From assembly GCA_020744425.1 (NCBI GenBank), contig JAGMUV010000012.1:620001-684000 (forward strand): a DNA stretch of 64,000 bases, read 5' to 3'. Under the pieces are notes generated by a model that was not told the DNA's origin, did no database searches, and saw nothing but the letters and a program-made list of their open reading frames with translations. The stretch comes from Dactylonectria macrodidyma. Lineage: Eukaryota; Ascomycota; Sordariomycetes; Hypocreales; Nectriaceae. The stretch's first letter is position 1, and every line of letters begins with the position of its first letter. Below are positions 32,370 through 42,902 of this stretch, piece by piece. A program made the translations under genes and the position numbers.

Positions 32370-33590
32370 GTTCCCTTTCTGTTCTTGCAAAGCATCAACC
32401 CTTCTCTGCAGCTCGTGGTCGTCTTCCAGCGCCTTCTTAGCCCTTCGCATACGACGATCGTTGCGAGGCATGCCCTCCGGTCTCTTATCTTCGAACACAC
32501 ACCAGCAGTCAGATAGGTCATGCCCTCTCATACCGCAGGCTGGGCACGTAAGTGCTGGCCTCTTTCCAGAGCGTCCTCCGGAGCCAGACTTCGTCCTCTT
32601 CCCACCCTTTGGCGTGGATGCCTCCTCACTGTGGTCACTCTCCTCGTTGCCTCCCTCTGTGTGGAACGCCCCGCCCCTCACGGTGTTACCACTCGTGGGC
32701 CTCTTGCGGGATGCCCATTCACGCATTGTCGAGGCAACCTCTTGAGGTGTCCAAACCTTTGAGCCATTGGGAGCAGGTCGCTGTACGCCCGATGCAATCA
32801 GGTCAATACCTCCTGGTCTAGATTGGGAATCTGATTCTAAGGTTTCACTCCCACTGCTTGTGTGGAGTCGTCGCTGCTCAGCCGCTTCTGCTTGGGCAGT
32901 CTGGTGGGCGAGCGCATCTTGGAGGCGTCTTCTCTGAAGAACTGCTTCGGCATCTAGAATCTTGGCCCCCTCCGTGAAAGCTGTTGCATAGCTTTGATGG
33001 ATTGGTTCAATTAGGTCAGCGAACTCTCGAAGCCATTGACCGGTCTCAGTCTCTGCTAGGTGATACTTCTTTGCCTTGATCATCATCGATTCCCACGATT
33101 CAAGCCATTGTGGGAAGGCTTTCTGATTCTTAAAGCCTTTCATCACGGCAATATATTCGTCTTTCACCTTAGCCATCATGAAGCCTTCTGATGGAGCAGC
33201 AGAGCTCTTGAGCAGCTGCATCCACTCTCGCAGTGTGTCTTTTCTGTCGAGCGGTTGCCTGAACTTTGTCGAAACTGTCTCCAGGATAGTATCGTATACC
33301 GTATTGATCTCTGTCTCCTGCTTTCCGAAGTCCCGCTTCCTGACTTCCCATTGCCTAAACACAGCATCATACGCTCGCTGCTGCGACGGTGATAGCTGGG
33401 TATAGTCTGTAGCAGTAGTGTTAAAGTCGCTATACTGAGGCTCTCTTGGTTCTTGCAAGAGTTCCCCAATAGGGTGATCAGGGTGCATGTAAGACCATAT
33501 CTTCCTTGGAGTCTTGGCTGACAGGGACTGAATCCACGCATCCCATTTTTCCTTCCCAGTCAAGATCACTCTCTGGTCTTTTGACGTCAT
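32367..33590 (-). CDS. gag: Copia Gag nucleocapsid, 407 aa
   Basis: Starts at ATG 33590 (MTSKDQRVILTGKEKWDAW) and ends in LQEQKGN-UGA. The N-terminal part resembles the UBN2/retrotrans_gag fold of copia elements (W..W..., long helices). Near residue 350 is one CCHC zinc knuckle, CPACGMRGHDLSDC, which binds the element RNA. The Ser/Gly-rich linker before it is typical. The stop is followed in the same frame by CAA UUA and pol, see the separate feature. It forms the shell of the virus-like particle. Confidence 0.9.
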   Translation of the reverse strand: MTSKDQRVILTGKEKWDAWIQSLSAKTPRKIWSYMHPDHPIGELLQEPREPQYSDFNTTATDYTQLSPSQQRAYDAVFRQWEVRKRDFGKQETEINTVYDTILETVSTKFRQPLDRKDTLREWMQLLKSSAAPSEGFMMAKVKDEYIAVMKGFKNQKAFPQWLESWESMMIKAKKYHLAETETGQWLREFADLIEPIHQSYATAFTEGAKILDAEAVLQRRRLQDALAHQTAQAEAAEQRRLHTSSGSETLESDSQSRPGGIDLIASGVQRPAPNGSKVWTPQEVASTMREWASRKRPTSGNTVRGGAFHTEGGNEESDHSEEASTPKGGKRTKSGSGGRSGKRPALTCPACGMRGHDLSDCWCVFEDKRPEGMPRNDRRMRRAKKALEDDHELQRRVDALQEQKGN

Positions 33591-33739
33591 ATTCGGATCG
33601 GCCGGAACGGACGGTATCGATCGATTTTGACCGCGTCACGACGTATTCTATCTGAACAACGATGGATATCGGCCCTTCGAGGTCTGGCTCGATGCAAATC
33701 GTGTTGTTGCTGTCTTTTTCAATGGAATTGTCGCGAACC

Positions 33740-33750
33740 GGGCTCATAAC
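33740..33750 (-). promoter_or_regulatory. Primer-binding site for an initiator-tRNA half
   Basis: Directly inside the 5' LTR the minus strand reads GTTATGAGCCC, complementary to GGGCTCATAAC, the anticodon stem-loop of initiator tRNA-Met up to about nucleotide 39. Drosophila copia uses exactly such a cleaved 5' half of tRNA-iMet as primer, rather than the tRNA 3' end. Confidence 0.7.
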
Positions 33751-33924
33751 TGTCACGAGCTTTTGTCGTGTGAGGCACCTGATTGGGTGTGTGTATGTTC
33801 TTGATTGTGTCAAGTCCCCGCTCTGAGTCCCTGTACACCCTTTATGCTAAAATAGCTAGAAGGATATTGCTATAGCAGTCACACGCCATATACACGCCCT
33901 GCTACCCAAATACACATCGTGACA
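33751..33924 (-). repeat. Copia 5' LTR
   Basis: 174 bp, TGTCACGA...TCGTGACA, acting as promoter side of the minus-strand element. Three differences from the 3' LTR. Confidence 0.93.
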
Positions 33925-34230
33925 GTTTCAAGGCAGTATGCTCTTAAACAAGATAAGCTTACGGAGGCGTTTTAGGCGACATCATGCGAGCGTCTCAATT
34001 CAATAGCGGGGCGCGTTACCACTCCTACTTAGGGGTTAGCCCATAAAACGGTTGTATGATCTCCTTGGATACTGTCATATCATGGCTGTATACTTGGTAC
34101 GTACCAGTCGTCGCGCCTTTCACTGTCAACCCCGCCTTCCCACCATTTCAACGTTGTCTTTTGTTCTCACACGCTGAATAGACTTATCTCATCGGCGTCT
34201 AATAACCACAACTGCTGGATTGAGCTCACC
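33925..34230. other. Upstream region of the beta-tubulin gene
   Basis: The copia element ends 306 bp before the tubulin ATG. No clear TATA box is seen; pyrimidine-rich tracts near 34140-34190 suit a fungal transcription start. The LTR may influence this promoter. Confidence 0.4.
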
Positions 34231-35976
34231 ATGCGTGAGATTGTGAGTCCGCTTCCAATCCGCCTTGGAGGCTCTACAAATTAATTTTGAGCTCCCTCTT
34301 CTCTATAGGTGCATCTCCAAGTTGGCCAATGTGTGAGTATCACACCTTCTTGTTGCATGTGTTTCTTCTCTCATGCCATGTGTTGACCTCAACAGGGCAA
34401 CCAAGTCGGCTCTGCCTTCTGGCAGACCATTTCGGGCGAGCATGGTCTGGATAGCAGTGGCGTGTAGGCGACCCATTCGAATCGCCACCCAACATCCCTC
34501 CTTCTCACGCATCAATCTAGGTATAATGGAACCTCCGATCTCCAGCTCGCGCGCATGAACGTCTATTTCAACGAGGTGCGCGATATTGTGTGACCCATGC
34601 CAAACTATCCTCGGTCTCTGATCGAGCTCGCATAGACATCCAGCAACAAGTACGTGCCGCGCGCCGTGCTCGTTGACCTAGAACCTGGCACGATGGACGC
34701 GGTGCGCTCCGGTCCGTTTGGCCAGCTTTTCCGCCCCGACAACTTCGTCTTTGGACACTCGAGCGCCGGCAATAACTGGGCTAAGGGCCACTACACCGAG
34801 GGCGCCGAGTTGGTTGATCAGGTGCTGGACGTGGTCCGTCGCGAGGCCGAAGGCTGCGACTCGCTCCAAGGCTTTCAAATCACCCACTCGCTCGGCGGCG
34901 GTACGGGCTCCGGCATGGGCACGCTGCTGATTTCCAAGATTCGTGAGGGTGAGATTGATATTACTGATGTGATGCACATTTCGATGCATTGTCTCTCACG
35001 GTTCTAACAGCCTATTTAGAGTTCCCGGATCGTATGATGGCTACCTTCAGTGTAGTACCGTCTCCCAAGGTATCCGATACCGTCGTGGAGCCGTATAATG
35101 CCACGCTCTCGGTCCACCAGCTGGTTGACAACTCAGATTCGACTTTCTGTATCGATAACGAGGCTCTGTATGATATTTGCAAACGTACCTTGAAGCTGTC
35201 AAACCCTTCGTATGGCGACCTTAACCACCTAGTGTCAACCGTCATGTCCGGCGTGTCAACTTCGCTGCGCTTCCCCGGACAGCTAAACTCTGACCTTCGC
35301 AAGATGGCCGTTAACATGGTAGGAAGACTCCTCTCATCCAGACCTATATCGCCGTCATCGAAGAACGTTAGGGCTGAGCATTTCCCCTCTTCTCATCTAG
35401 GTTCCCTTCCCCCGCCTGCACTTCTTCATGGTTGGCTTTGCGCCCCTCACTAGCCGTGGCTCGCACTCGTTCAGCGCAGTCTCTGTCCCAGAGCTTACCC
35501 AGCAGTTGTTTGACCCCAAGAACATGATGACCGGCTCTGATTTCCGAAACGGTCGCTATCTGACCTGCTCTGTCATCTTTCGCGGAAAGGTATCTGCGAA
35601 GGAGGTGGAGGATCAGATGCACAAGGTTCAGCAGAAGAACTCGGGTTACTTTGTTGAATGGATTCCTAATAACGTGCAGACGACTCTATGCTCTGTCCCC
35701 CCGCAGGGGCTGGAGATGTCGTCCACTTTTGTCGGCAACTCGACCGCCATCCAGCAGATCTTTAAGCGCGTCGGCGAGCAGTTCACCGCTATGTTCCGCC
35801 GCAAGGCCTTCTTGCACTGGTATACTGGAGAGGGCATGGACGAGATGGAATTTACGGAAGCCGAGTCCAATATGAATGACCTGGTGTCGGAGTACCAGCA
35901 GTATCAGGACGCAGGCGTCGACGACGACGACGTCTATAGCGAGGAGGTTTATGGCGAGGAGGAAATCCCCCAATAG
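34231..35976 (+). CDS. tubC: Divergent beta-tubulin (second-paralogue type), 448 aa
   Basis: Seven exons: 34231-34242, 34309-34332, 34396-34463, 34521-34575, 34636-34948, 35020-35318 and 35401-35976. All introns are GT-AG and total 449 codons. The product starts [17 protein letters not shown], with the MREI tetrapeptide that guides beta-tubulin mRNA autoregulation. It has the GTP loop [10 protein letters not shown] at about 140-149 and an acidic tail ending YGEEEIPQ. It polymerises with alpha-tubulin into microtubules. Two substitutions stand out: Ser at 198 (SDSTF; normally Glu) and Ser at 239 (STSLRFPG; normally Cys). Both sites affect binding of benzimidazole or colchicine-site drugs. His6, Phe167, Phe200 and Leu240 are unchanged. 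It differs from the main fungal beta-tubulin at many positions, so a tubC-like paralogue is likely; the symbol is tentative. Confidence 0.92.
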
Positions 35977-37018
35977 TCACAGAGTCCTTGGGCGAAATTA
36001 CGAGGATACTTGATGTCTCCACGGATATCGCCGATAGCGTAGTGGAATTGTGTTTATAAGGCTGCTACTAGTTTACATATGAGCATTCGTCCTTGATAGA
36101 CCGAATGTACGTTTCACACCTGCCGCGCTGCGAGGGAATGAATAAAGTGTCTGAGTGCATCCCCTTTCTCTCCGTGCCCACTGCTCTTTAATCGCCAATA
36201 TATAAGCAACATCGCAGATCTCGCATTGCAATCCAGAATGAGCTGCTTAGCATTTCGCACGCACGATTGGAATCATATACAGATGACCGGGGAGAAGGTC
36301 ACTTGTGAGTTAGACAAGAAATTCTTTTGGTTTCCTATCTAAAGGATGAGAATATAGAAGGAGAAGGTCAATCTATCCATTAAACGTCATTTTGTACAGT
36401 GTGATGCACTTAACGGGTCTGTTTCCCTTTAGTAATAGCGTCCAGATCGCCTCGAAATGTTGACCTAGATAGTGCTTTTTGTCACATACTAATGGTATTC
36501 ATAACCTTGGCTACTTCTGATGGGTCTTGGACTTGTTCTCATGGGTGATCTGATCCATCTTGCCACTAATAGAGTCGCTGGCAGAAGGCGCACTATGGAA
36601 CTGTAAGTAAAGTGGGATGAATGACACGGGGTGGTTATCCTTACCAAGTTCCAACATTGTCGTTGCTGTCCGTCTCGATCTGCTTGCTATCACCACTGGT
36701 TGTGAGGGAACGATCATGTGGCTTTCATACTTTATGAATAGTCTCACTTTATGAATATTGTATAAATAGCTTTAAGTCAGAGCTTTCCTTAGGAATCTCT
36801 TTCTCTCCTTGTAAACAATCATTTTGCCCAAGTCGCACTCGACCTCGTTCGTGCTCTTGTCCCGTCACACTGGTGTCGTTCTGGTGAGATTCCGTGGTTT
36901 GAAATGAAATTAATCATCTAGATCCAGTTGTCATACGATACCTAGTCAATGGTTTCTCCTCCTTGTGATCCCCAACTTAATGAACACACGATATAGCTTC
37001 CGTGCGAATTTCTATCTC
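35977..37018. other. Intergenic
   Basis: Tubulin 3' region and unassigned sequence. A TATA-like TGTATAAATAGC occurs at about 36758-36769, with no gene recognised after it. Confidence 0.4.
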
Positions 37019-38023
37019 TCAAGAACGTTTTCGTTTGGTTCCCGCCCGAGCCCCATTGGTTGGCCGAATCGAGTTGGCTAAAGTGATTGTGATTTGCGAC
37101 GGTCCTGAAGCTAGTGTAGCCGTGGCCGAAGATGTCAAGGCCATGGGTTGGGCTGTCCTTCGACAATGAAGGTGGCGACTCATCTGGCTTTCCGAGTGGC
37201 TGCCTCTAAACTCGGCCTGTTTGGCGAGCTGTTTAGCAGGTAAACTCTCTTTGGGGCGTACTCTCTCATTATATGCAGTTTCATTCCCACACTCCGCCGT
37301 CTCTAAAGTCTTGGAATCGGGCATCGTCGACGTGTCATCACCAGGTCGCGTCATTTCTTCGCCACGGTCGACATGTGAGCTAGATTCTTGAGGTGGAAAG
37401 CGCGCAGGCTCTGAAGAGGGAAAGAGCACCGCCGGGGCCACGGTATTCACAGATTCATTCCACTCAACAGGCCGGTCTCTCGCTGGAGTGCCGGATAAGC
37501 CGGGCGGGAGTATCGAGGATAACGGAGAGGGTCGCCACCTTGTACCGCTGGGGTCGTACGTTCCGGTGCGCTCATACTCCTTGTCTGGTAAATGGGGCAT
37601 GAGCTCAGTGCTGCTGGTGACAGGAGTAGAGGCATGACACAACGGATGCCAAAGGTGGTCGGTGGGGAGGTAAGAAGCGAAGTAGCGAACAAGGGAGTCG
37701 AAGGAATTTGTACGAAAGAGTTGGACAGCATGTTGCCACTGAGGCGAACTGACAAGACTCGGGTTTGCGATGATCTCCAGACTCGCAGATTCAAGAGCGT
37801 CGTTCAATTCGCGGAGGCGTTGTTGCCTGCGATTATTGGCCAAATGATGAAATTCGGTAGCGGAGTTGGCTTTGTGGGAGATTTCGAAGATATCGTGGTG
37901 GAAGGCATCAGGGTCTTGAATGGGGGATGGATAGGTGTTATACTGGTCGTGAAGCTTGGTGAATAAGTCCCCTCTCTTCATGTCGAACTTCCAGGCCGGC
38001 CACGCCCAGGATGGGTCATCCAT
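37019..38023 (-). CDS. Conserved fungal protein of unknown function, 334 aa
   Basis: Intronless, from MDDPSWAWPAWKFDMKRGDL to a C-terminal TKRKRS that looks like a nuclear localisation signal. The first about 120 residues are the ordered part: PIQDPDAFHHDIFEIS, RRQQRLRELNDALESA, then PQWQHAVQLFRTNSFDSLVR and YFASYLP. The rest is Pro/Ser/Glu-rich and probably disordered. I believe the N-terminal block is conserved across Eurotiales but cannot name a domain or function. It shares no regulatory features with the tubulin gene. Confidence 0.7.
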   Translation of the reverse strand: MDDPSWAWPAWKFDMKRGDLFTKLHDQYNTYPSPIQDPDAFHHDIFEISHKANSATEFHHLANNRRQQRLRELNDALESASLEIIANPSLVSSPQWQHAVQLFRTNSFDSLVRYFASYLPTDHLWHPLCHASTPVTSSTELMPHLPDKEYERTGTYDPSGTRWRPSPLSSILPPGLSGTPARDRPVEWNESVNTVAPAVLFPSSEPARFPPQESSSHVDRGEEMTRPGDDTSTMPDSKTLETAECGNETAYNERVRPKESLPAKQLAKQAEFRGSHSESQMSRHLHCRRTAQPMALTSSATATLASGPSQITITLANSIRPTNGARAGTKRKRS

Positions 38024-38312
38024 GCCGTACGGATCACGTGTTATGTTGATAAGATCTGCGCGAGGTTGAAAATAGCGAGTTTGTAAATGGCAGGATAATG
38101 GAAAATAAAACCACTACCAGAGAGGATGAGAGGGAAATCTTTGCAAGAGAAAGTGGGCATGGGCGTAGCAACTTTTGGCTGTGGCAGCGCGTCGATCCAC
38201 ATTGCCTGGCTTAAATCAGGTTATCCCGCCACCCACTACTGCCTTTCAACCAACGGGTGGGCGTTAAACCCGCCAGGGGGCAACCCATGACTTTAGACCC
38301 CTGTGCAAGTCG

Positions 38313-38487
38313 TGTTACGAGCTCTTATTGTGTGAGGCATCTGATTGGGTGTGTGTATGTTCTTTCTTGCATCAAGTCCCCGCTCTGAGTCCCTGTACAT
38401 CCTTTATGCTAAAGTAGCTAGAAGGATATTGCTATGGCCGTCACACGCCATGTACACGCCCTGCTACCCAAAATACACATCGTGACA
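38313..38487. repeat. Copia solo LTR with 5-bp target duplication
   Basis: 175 bp similar to the copia LTRs but more diverged (for example TGTTACGAGCTC at the start and CTTTCTTGCATCAAG inside). It is flanked by AGTCG on both sides (38308-38312 and 38488-38492). This is the usual product of LTR-LTR recombination after an older insertion. Confidence 0.9.
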
Positions 38488-38515
38488 AGTCGGTTGTTAG
38501 ATATCTAGTCATGTG

Positions 38516-38562
38516 TTGGATTGACCCCTCGTGTGGCGGCATAAGACTCGAATTTGCATAAA
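38516..38562. repeat. Dispersed repeat shared with the 28.5-kb locus
   Basis: TTGGATTGACCCCTCGTGTG followed by GCGGCATAAGACTCGAATTT closely matches the inverse of about 28495-28535. At both places a copia LTR lies within about 30 bp. Confidence 0.55.
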
Positions 38563-39108
38563 CCTCTGATACACCGATATCCTAGCCTTAGTCAGATGAC
38601 TAGAAAACCTACGATGTAGTATTCATATTGGGTATGACAAGGAATGCGCGAAATGAGTGATTAATAGTCAGCTGGGAGAGAATTTCTTGAACAGATTACA
38701 TGTGGGATCGGGATGGGCCTAGCTGATTGGATCATGTAACTTCACTTTGTAACCTAGCCTGCTTCATTCAACATCTCCGGAATGAGTTGAAGCTGAAATA
38801 TACAATTATAATGCATACTAAGGAGCAACAGTTTGATATATATATCATACGCATGTGTTTTTTAGGAAGCGGCAAGTGATGTTGCAGACCAATGTCGAGA
38901 CTAAATAACTGTTTTGTCCCGAGTGGTTAGTTCACCAGATAAATCTGGTCAATTAAAGAATATATCACATATGCAACTTAAGAGGAAGGCACTACTCAAT
39001 ACAGCCCCAGGCTGGGGCTGACAAAGTCCCACAGCCAAGAGCTAGTATCACGAGCGCGTTCTAACCAAGCCCAGCCTCTGAAATGGTGAAAAAGACGGTC
39101 TTCGAGGT
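38563..39108. other. Unassigned, AT-rich
   Basis: No gene. The short palindrome GCCCCAGGCTGGGGC lies at about 39004-39018. Confidence 0.4.
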
Positions 39109-41879
39109 CAGTGCTGCATAGACACGCTATGAAACTGAAACTGGGGTGAGTTTCAGTTTCATGAAACCGGACGCCAGTGTAGTTTCAGTTTCATATGAAA
39201 CCGGTTTCAGTTTCATATCAATCAATATCTAATTCCTTTGTTTTCTTCCCCCTCTCTTTAGCAAGCTCGGACCCGATATACACCTTACCACTAGGCACCT
39301 CAAAGATGTCTAGCATTGCCTACCTACCTATGCTACCAATTCGCTAGCCTCGCCATCGCTTTCTTCCCCCCTTGCCCATCTCTATATCTTCTTGGAGTAT
39401 CCTTACAGCCGCGTCGATATCATCCGCTCCCCTAAACACCCCTGCAAGAAGCGGCCTGCTTTTCCCCTTTGGAACACTTATCCAGCTTTTAATGCACTCA
39501 CATGCCTCTACCATTTTGGCAGACATGCTACTTCTATCCCATGTAACCTGCCGTCTTGCGCCTGAGAAAATTCGCTCTGCTTCCGTAGACATCGGAGGGA
39601 TGCAGAATATGTCAATGGCCATACGGCAGAGGAGGGGAAAATTCTCTCGCTGGGTCGGTTCAAGCCACCACTGCAAGGCCGTGTGTTGTCCAATCCCAAC
39701 TTGTGAGCCCTGCGAAGTATCGTCAAAACCTGGCCATTAGGTAGAAGGCTTCAAATTACTTACATAAATAAAGCGGTCGAATTCATCCTTCACCTCGCTC
39801 GCTGTGCTGTACACCTTCTGCCTCCAGCGATCGAACTCGTCGAGTTCTTGCCCTTTCTCCTGTTGTTGATCTTGGAGCTGGTAGCTCTTGTACTCTGTGG
39901 ACCAAATCTTTCTGACAGATTTCACGGCATTGCTAACCCAGGCTGGGTTTCTCTTCCACTGCTCACTCAGATAGCTCTTTCGGAGTGCTGGGTGGAGGAG
40001 AATACCGGCCACGTACACGGGGGCCTGTTCGGTAAGCTGGTAATACTTCTCGAACTTTAGCCAAGCCACGTGAAAGCGGGCGTAGAAGCGTGGGTTACTG
40101 AAAGCCTTGTCTTTAGCCTGCGTGAAGTGATGATGGAGGAAATCCATATGAGATAGAACTTCATCGAGTGTGTTCTCCCGGCCTTGGCGTACCGAGATCT
40201 GGTGAAATGGTTGTAGAAACGCATGGATATCTCGGAGCTCGTTCCAGTCGTTGTGGTCCAGTGCATCTTTCTCGATCTTGGCATGATTTTCTTGAATCCA
40301 ATCCATGAGCTTTGCCCGCCTCTCAATTGCCACGTCAATAAGACGAAACCATGAATTCCAGCGTGTATCATTGTCCCTCGGCAAGGCCCTGCCAATCTCG
40401 GCCTTGAAGTCGTTGCAGATGCTGGTAGAGCTCCTTGAATACATGCACAAGTTGTGGAGCTTCCCCAGAACATTAAACTCCCGCCATTCCTCGGTGGCTT
40501 GTGCCTTCGTAATGACGCCCCCTTCTTCTTTTTCGGATAGCCTGCACAGTCGCTCATACGCCTCATCAATCCCCTCTTGCTCATCCTCCTGGATCTTCTT
40601 TGCCTTACCGGTACTCCGAAAGAGGAAGGCTTGAACGATGAGGTTCATGATGTGGCCACTGCAGCGTAGTCGCCTGGCAACCGGATCTAAACCATCAATC
40701 TCTTTTGCGATATCGTCAAGCATAGTATCGTTGGCATCGTGATTATCCATCGTAAAGTAGCCAACCTTTCCGCCGAGGTCGTACTCTTCGACAACATCCA
40801 GGAAAGCCTTGGCTTGCAATTTCCCGTTGTGGCTTCCTTTGAACTCGCGCAGTGACAATAACGCTTGAGCGACTTCTCTCGTCTCCGCATCTACAAAATG
40901 GACCACGATTGCCTGGTATGCCGCCTTCTGTTCCGATGAGGTCCACATGTCAATGGTGAAGTGGACCATGGATGAGAGAGAATTGTGAAGCTTCTTGACG
41001 AGGCCTTGTTTGTGTTGAGCGAAAGGCTTTTCGAGAAGCTTCGGCACCGCACTGCGGCTGCGTAGGAGGACGTCTCGGGCCATATAGTTACAGGAGAGTA
41101 TAACAGCATGAAACTCGGGGTATTCGATGAATGTGTGGGCGATATTGCGAACCGCAAGAAGCCTGGCGAGTGCTTCCTCGAATGCAGGAATATTAATAGC
41201 GTTTGCCAAATATTTTTCCTCATTAAGGTCTCGATTGGCTTGACGTTCCTCCTGGCTTCCAAACCAATCCGTAATGGTGCCATGTTGCTGCTTCTTCAGA
41301 TCCGACCTTTCTACATGCTCGATAACCCGGATGCCATGAAAGTCCCGCAGGTGCTTGCGGGCTCGGCTCAGGTTCGTCGTTACCGAATTAGGCTTTTTCG
41401 TGGAGTCGCAGTGCTTGCAGTACCAAATTTCGTGGTATGAGGTATCGCGAGCTTTCTCTCCTCTCTCTTCATAAGGGTCACGCGCCTCGTTCCAAGTGCT
41501 TTTGTTTGTACGGCCTTTGGCGCGCTTGCCAGCCCGATCAGAGGGAGAACGATGCAATGCGCGCTTGGCGGGAACGGGAGAGTCAGGCGAAGCAGGTCCC
41601 AAGACCTCGTCAGAAGGCTCCGATAACAAGGGAGCGGGCGAAGCTGATGACATATTTACTGTTAGCAAGTTTCTAACTGCGTTGAAGGCATTTGGTTTGC
41701 GAAATTTTCTTGGTTAAGTACTAAGACATTTGGGTCTCATCGGGCGTATATGAAACATATGAAACCGACTGAAACATATGAAACTGGGAGAGTTACAGTT
41801 TCGTATGAAACCGGGTCCAGGGACTGTTTCAGTTTCATATGAAACAGTATGAAACAACACGCGTGGCTATGCAGCACTG
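39109..41879 (-). mobile_element. hAT transposon, complete-looking
   Basis: The 13-bp ends CAGTGCTGCATAG / CTATGCAGCACTG are of hAT type. The subterminal regions are packed with GAAACTGAAACTGG and TTTCATATGAAAC motifs in both orientations (39120-39220 and 41745-41860), likely transposase-binding sites. The interior has one full transposase gene. The 8-bp flanks (TTCGAGGT, GCCCCAGG) do not match, so no target duplication is visible. Confidence 0.85.
39344..41668 (-). CDS. hAT transposase, 756 aa
   Basis: Exon 1 is 41668-39764 and exon 2 is 39709-39344. The 54-nt intron (39710-39763, GTAAGT...CGCAG) gives 757 codons. A BED zinc finger lies near residues 80-115 (WYCKHCDSTKK...ARKHLRDFH). The RNase H-like catalytic core includes VHFTIDMWTS (first Asp), GYFTMDNHDAND (second Asp) and RLRCSGHIMNL. 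The C-terminus carries the hAT dimerisation domain: FPLLCRMAIDIFCIPPM, then STEAERIFSGARR. All expected parts are present and no stop is seen, so it may be active. A Met five codons later (MSSAS) is an equally good start. Confidence 0.92.
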
Positions 41880-42902
41880 GCCCCAGGTAGGCGTCGATAC
41901 ATGGAATGGAGCAGCGACTAGGCTCCAGGTCAAATAGCACTAAGGAGCAAGGCCCACGTCACGGCTAGGCAAAATGCTCGCACCACCATCGAGGCTTTGG
42001 TTCCGATCGGAGATGCAGTCAAGCCACGCTAAGCCTTTTACTTTGCGTCCATCCCACCACACCCTCCCAAACCTGGAGTCACCAAGGAACATGTCCGTGC
42101 GCACAAGCGATGCTCCAGGAGCCCAGGCTGATTCGTCTGGGCGACTTCGCTGTCGTCTCAAGGTTGAAAAGAGGCCGGTATTGAGGATGTCACCCAGGCC
42201 TCGCCCTCCGGCTTTGGCCACGAGGTTCGGGGAGGCCAAATGAAACCTGAGCAAGCACAAGGACGGGCGAGCTCGTTCTTAGTGATCACTCTCGCCCTCC
42301 CGGTCGCGCTCAGATCATTTGACGCACGCCATGACGCTTGAGGTTAGTGGGCACTGGGCACCTCGATAGGCTGCCGTAGAATACGGAGGCACCTCTCAAA
42401 AGTTCTCGGCCACGCTAAGGACGCCACGCTCCTCGATCCTTGCTAAGTACTTGACGATACATTGTTAATTATTGAGCTGTGAGCAGGCATCCACTAAATG
42501 CGCTATAACTTTAGGGGTATTAAGGGCATGGTACTGATGGCTAGTAGACTGAGTACGCTAAAATATAGGGCTCTTTATAGCGCTGTAATTCGTAAGATGT
42601 ACTTAATGTTCTTTCTGGAAGAAAAAGCAATGTGTGGCTTTTTCTTGGCCGAAGACTTTTGGGAGCTACCTCCGTACCCACGAGAGAATTTGGAGACATG
42701 ACTGCCATTCCCGGTCTATACCCTTGCGAGGCCCTATGAGGTTAGTCCTCCTGGGCGGAATAAATTTCATTCAATAAATTTCATTCATTCATGCGAACCC
42801 CTTCAAAGTCCACATTATTTGCATCACCACCCCTGACAGTCACAACTTTGGTCACGCCGACGACAACAGAGCAAGATCGATTATACCAAAGCTCAGATCG
42901 CC
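41880..42902. other. Intergenic, MCM5 promoter side
   Basis: Open frames at 41940-42260 on both strands have no domain. A direct repeat AATAAATTTCATTC occurs at about 42760-42785. No ACGCGT cell-cycle box is seen near the MCM5 start. Confidence 0.4.

Larger units (their letters stand above)
28561..33924 (-). mobile_element. Complete Ty1/copia LTR retrotransposon
   Basis: A 5.36-kb element on the minus strand with two 174-bp LTRs that differ at three positions. Order on the minus strand: 5' LTR, PBS, gag, UGA, pol (protease, integrase, RT, RNase H), polypurine tract (AAGGGGGTG), 3' LTR. The near-identical LTRs and fully open pol point to a recent insertion. No target-site duplication is found (TGCCC on the left, GTTTC on the right), unlike the solo LTR at 38313. 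Confidence 0.95.

Noticed and set aside
41940..42260. Opposing open frames between hAT and MCM5
   Set aside because: Trp/Arg-rich translations without a motif; probably chance.
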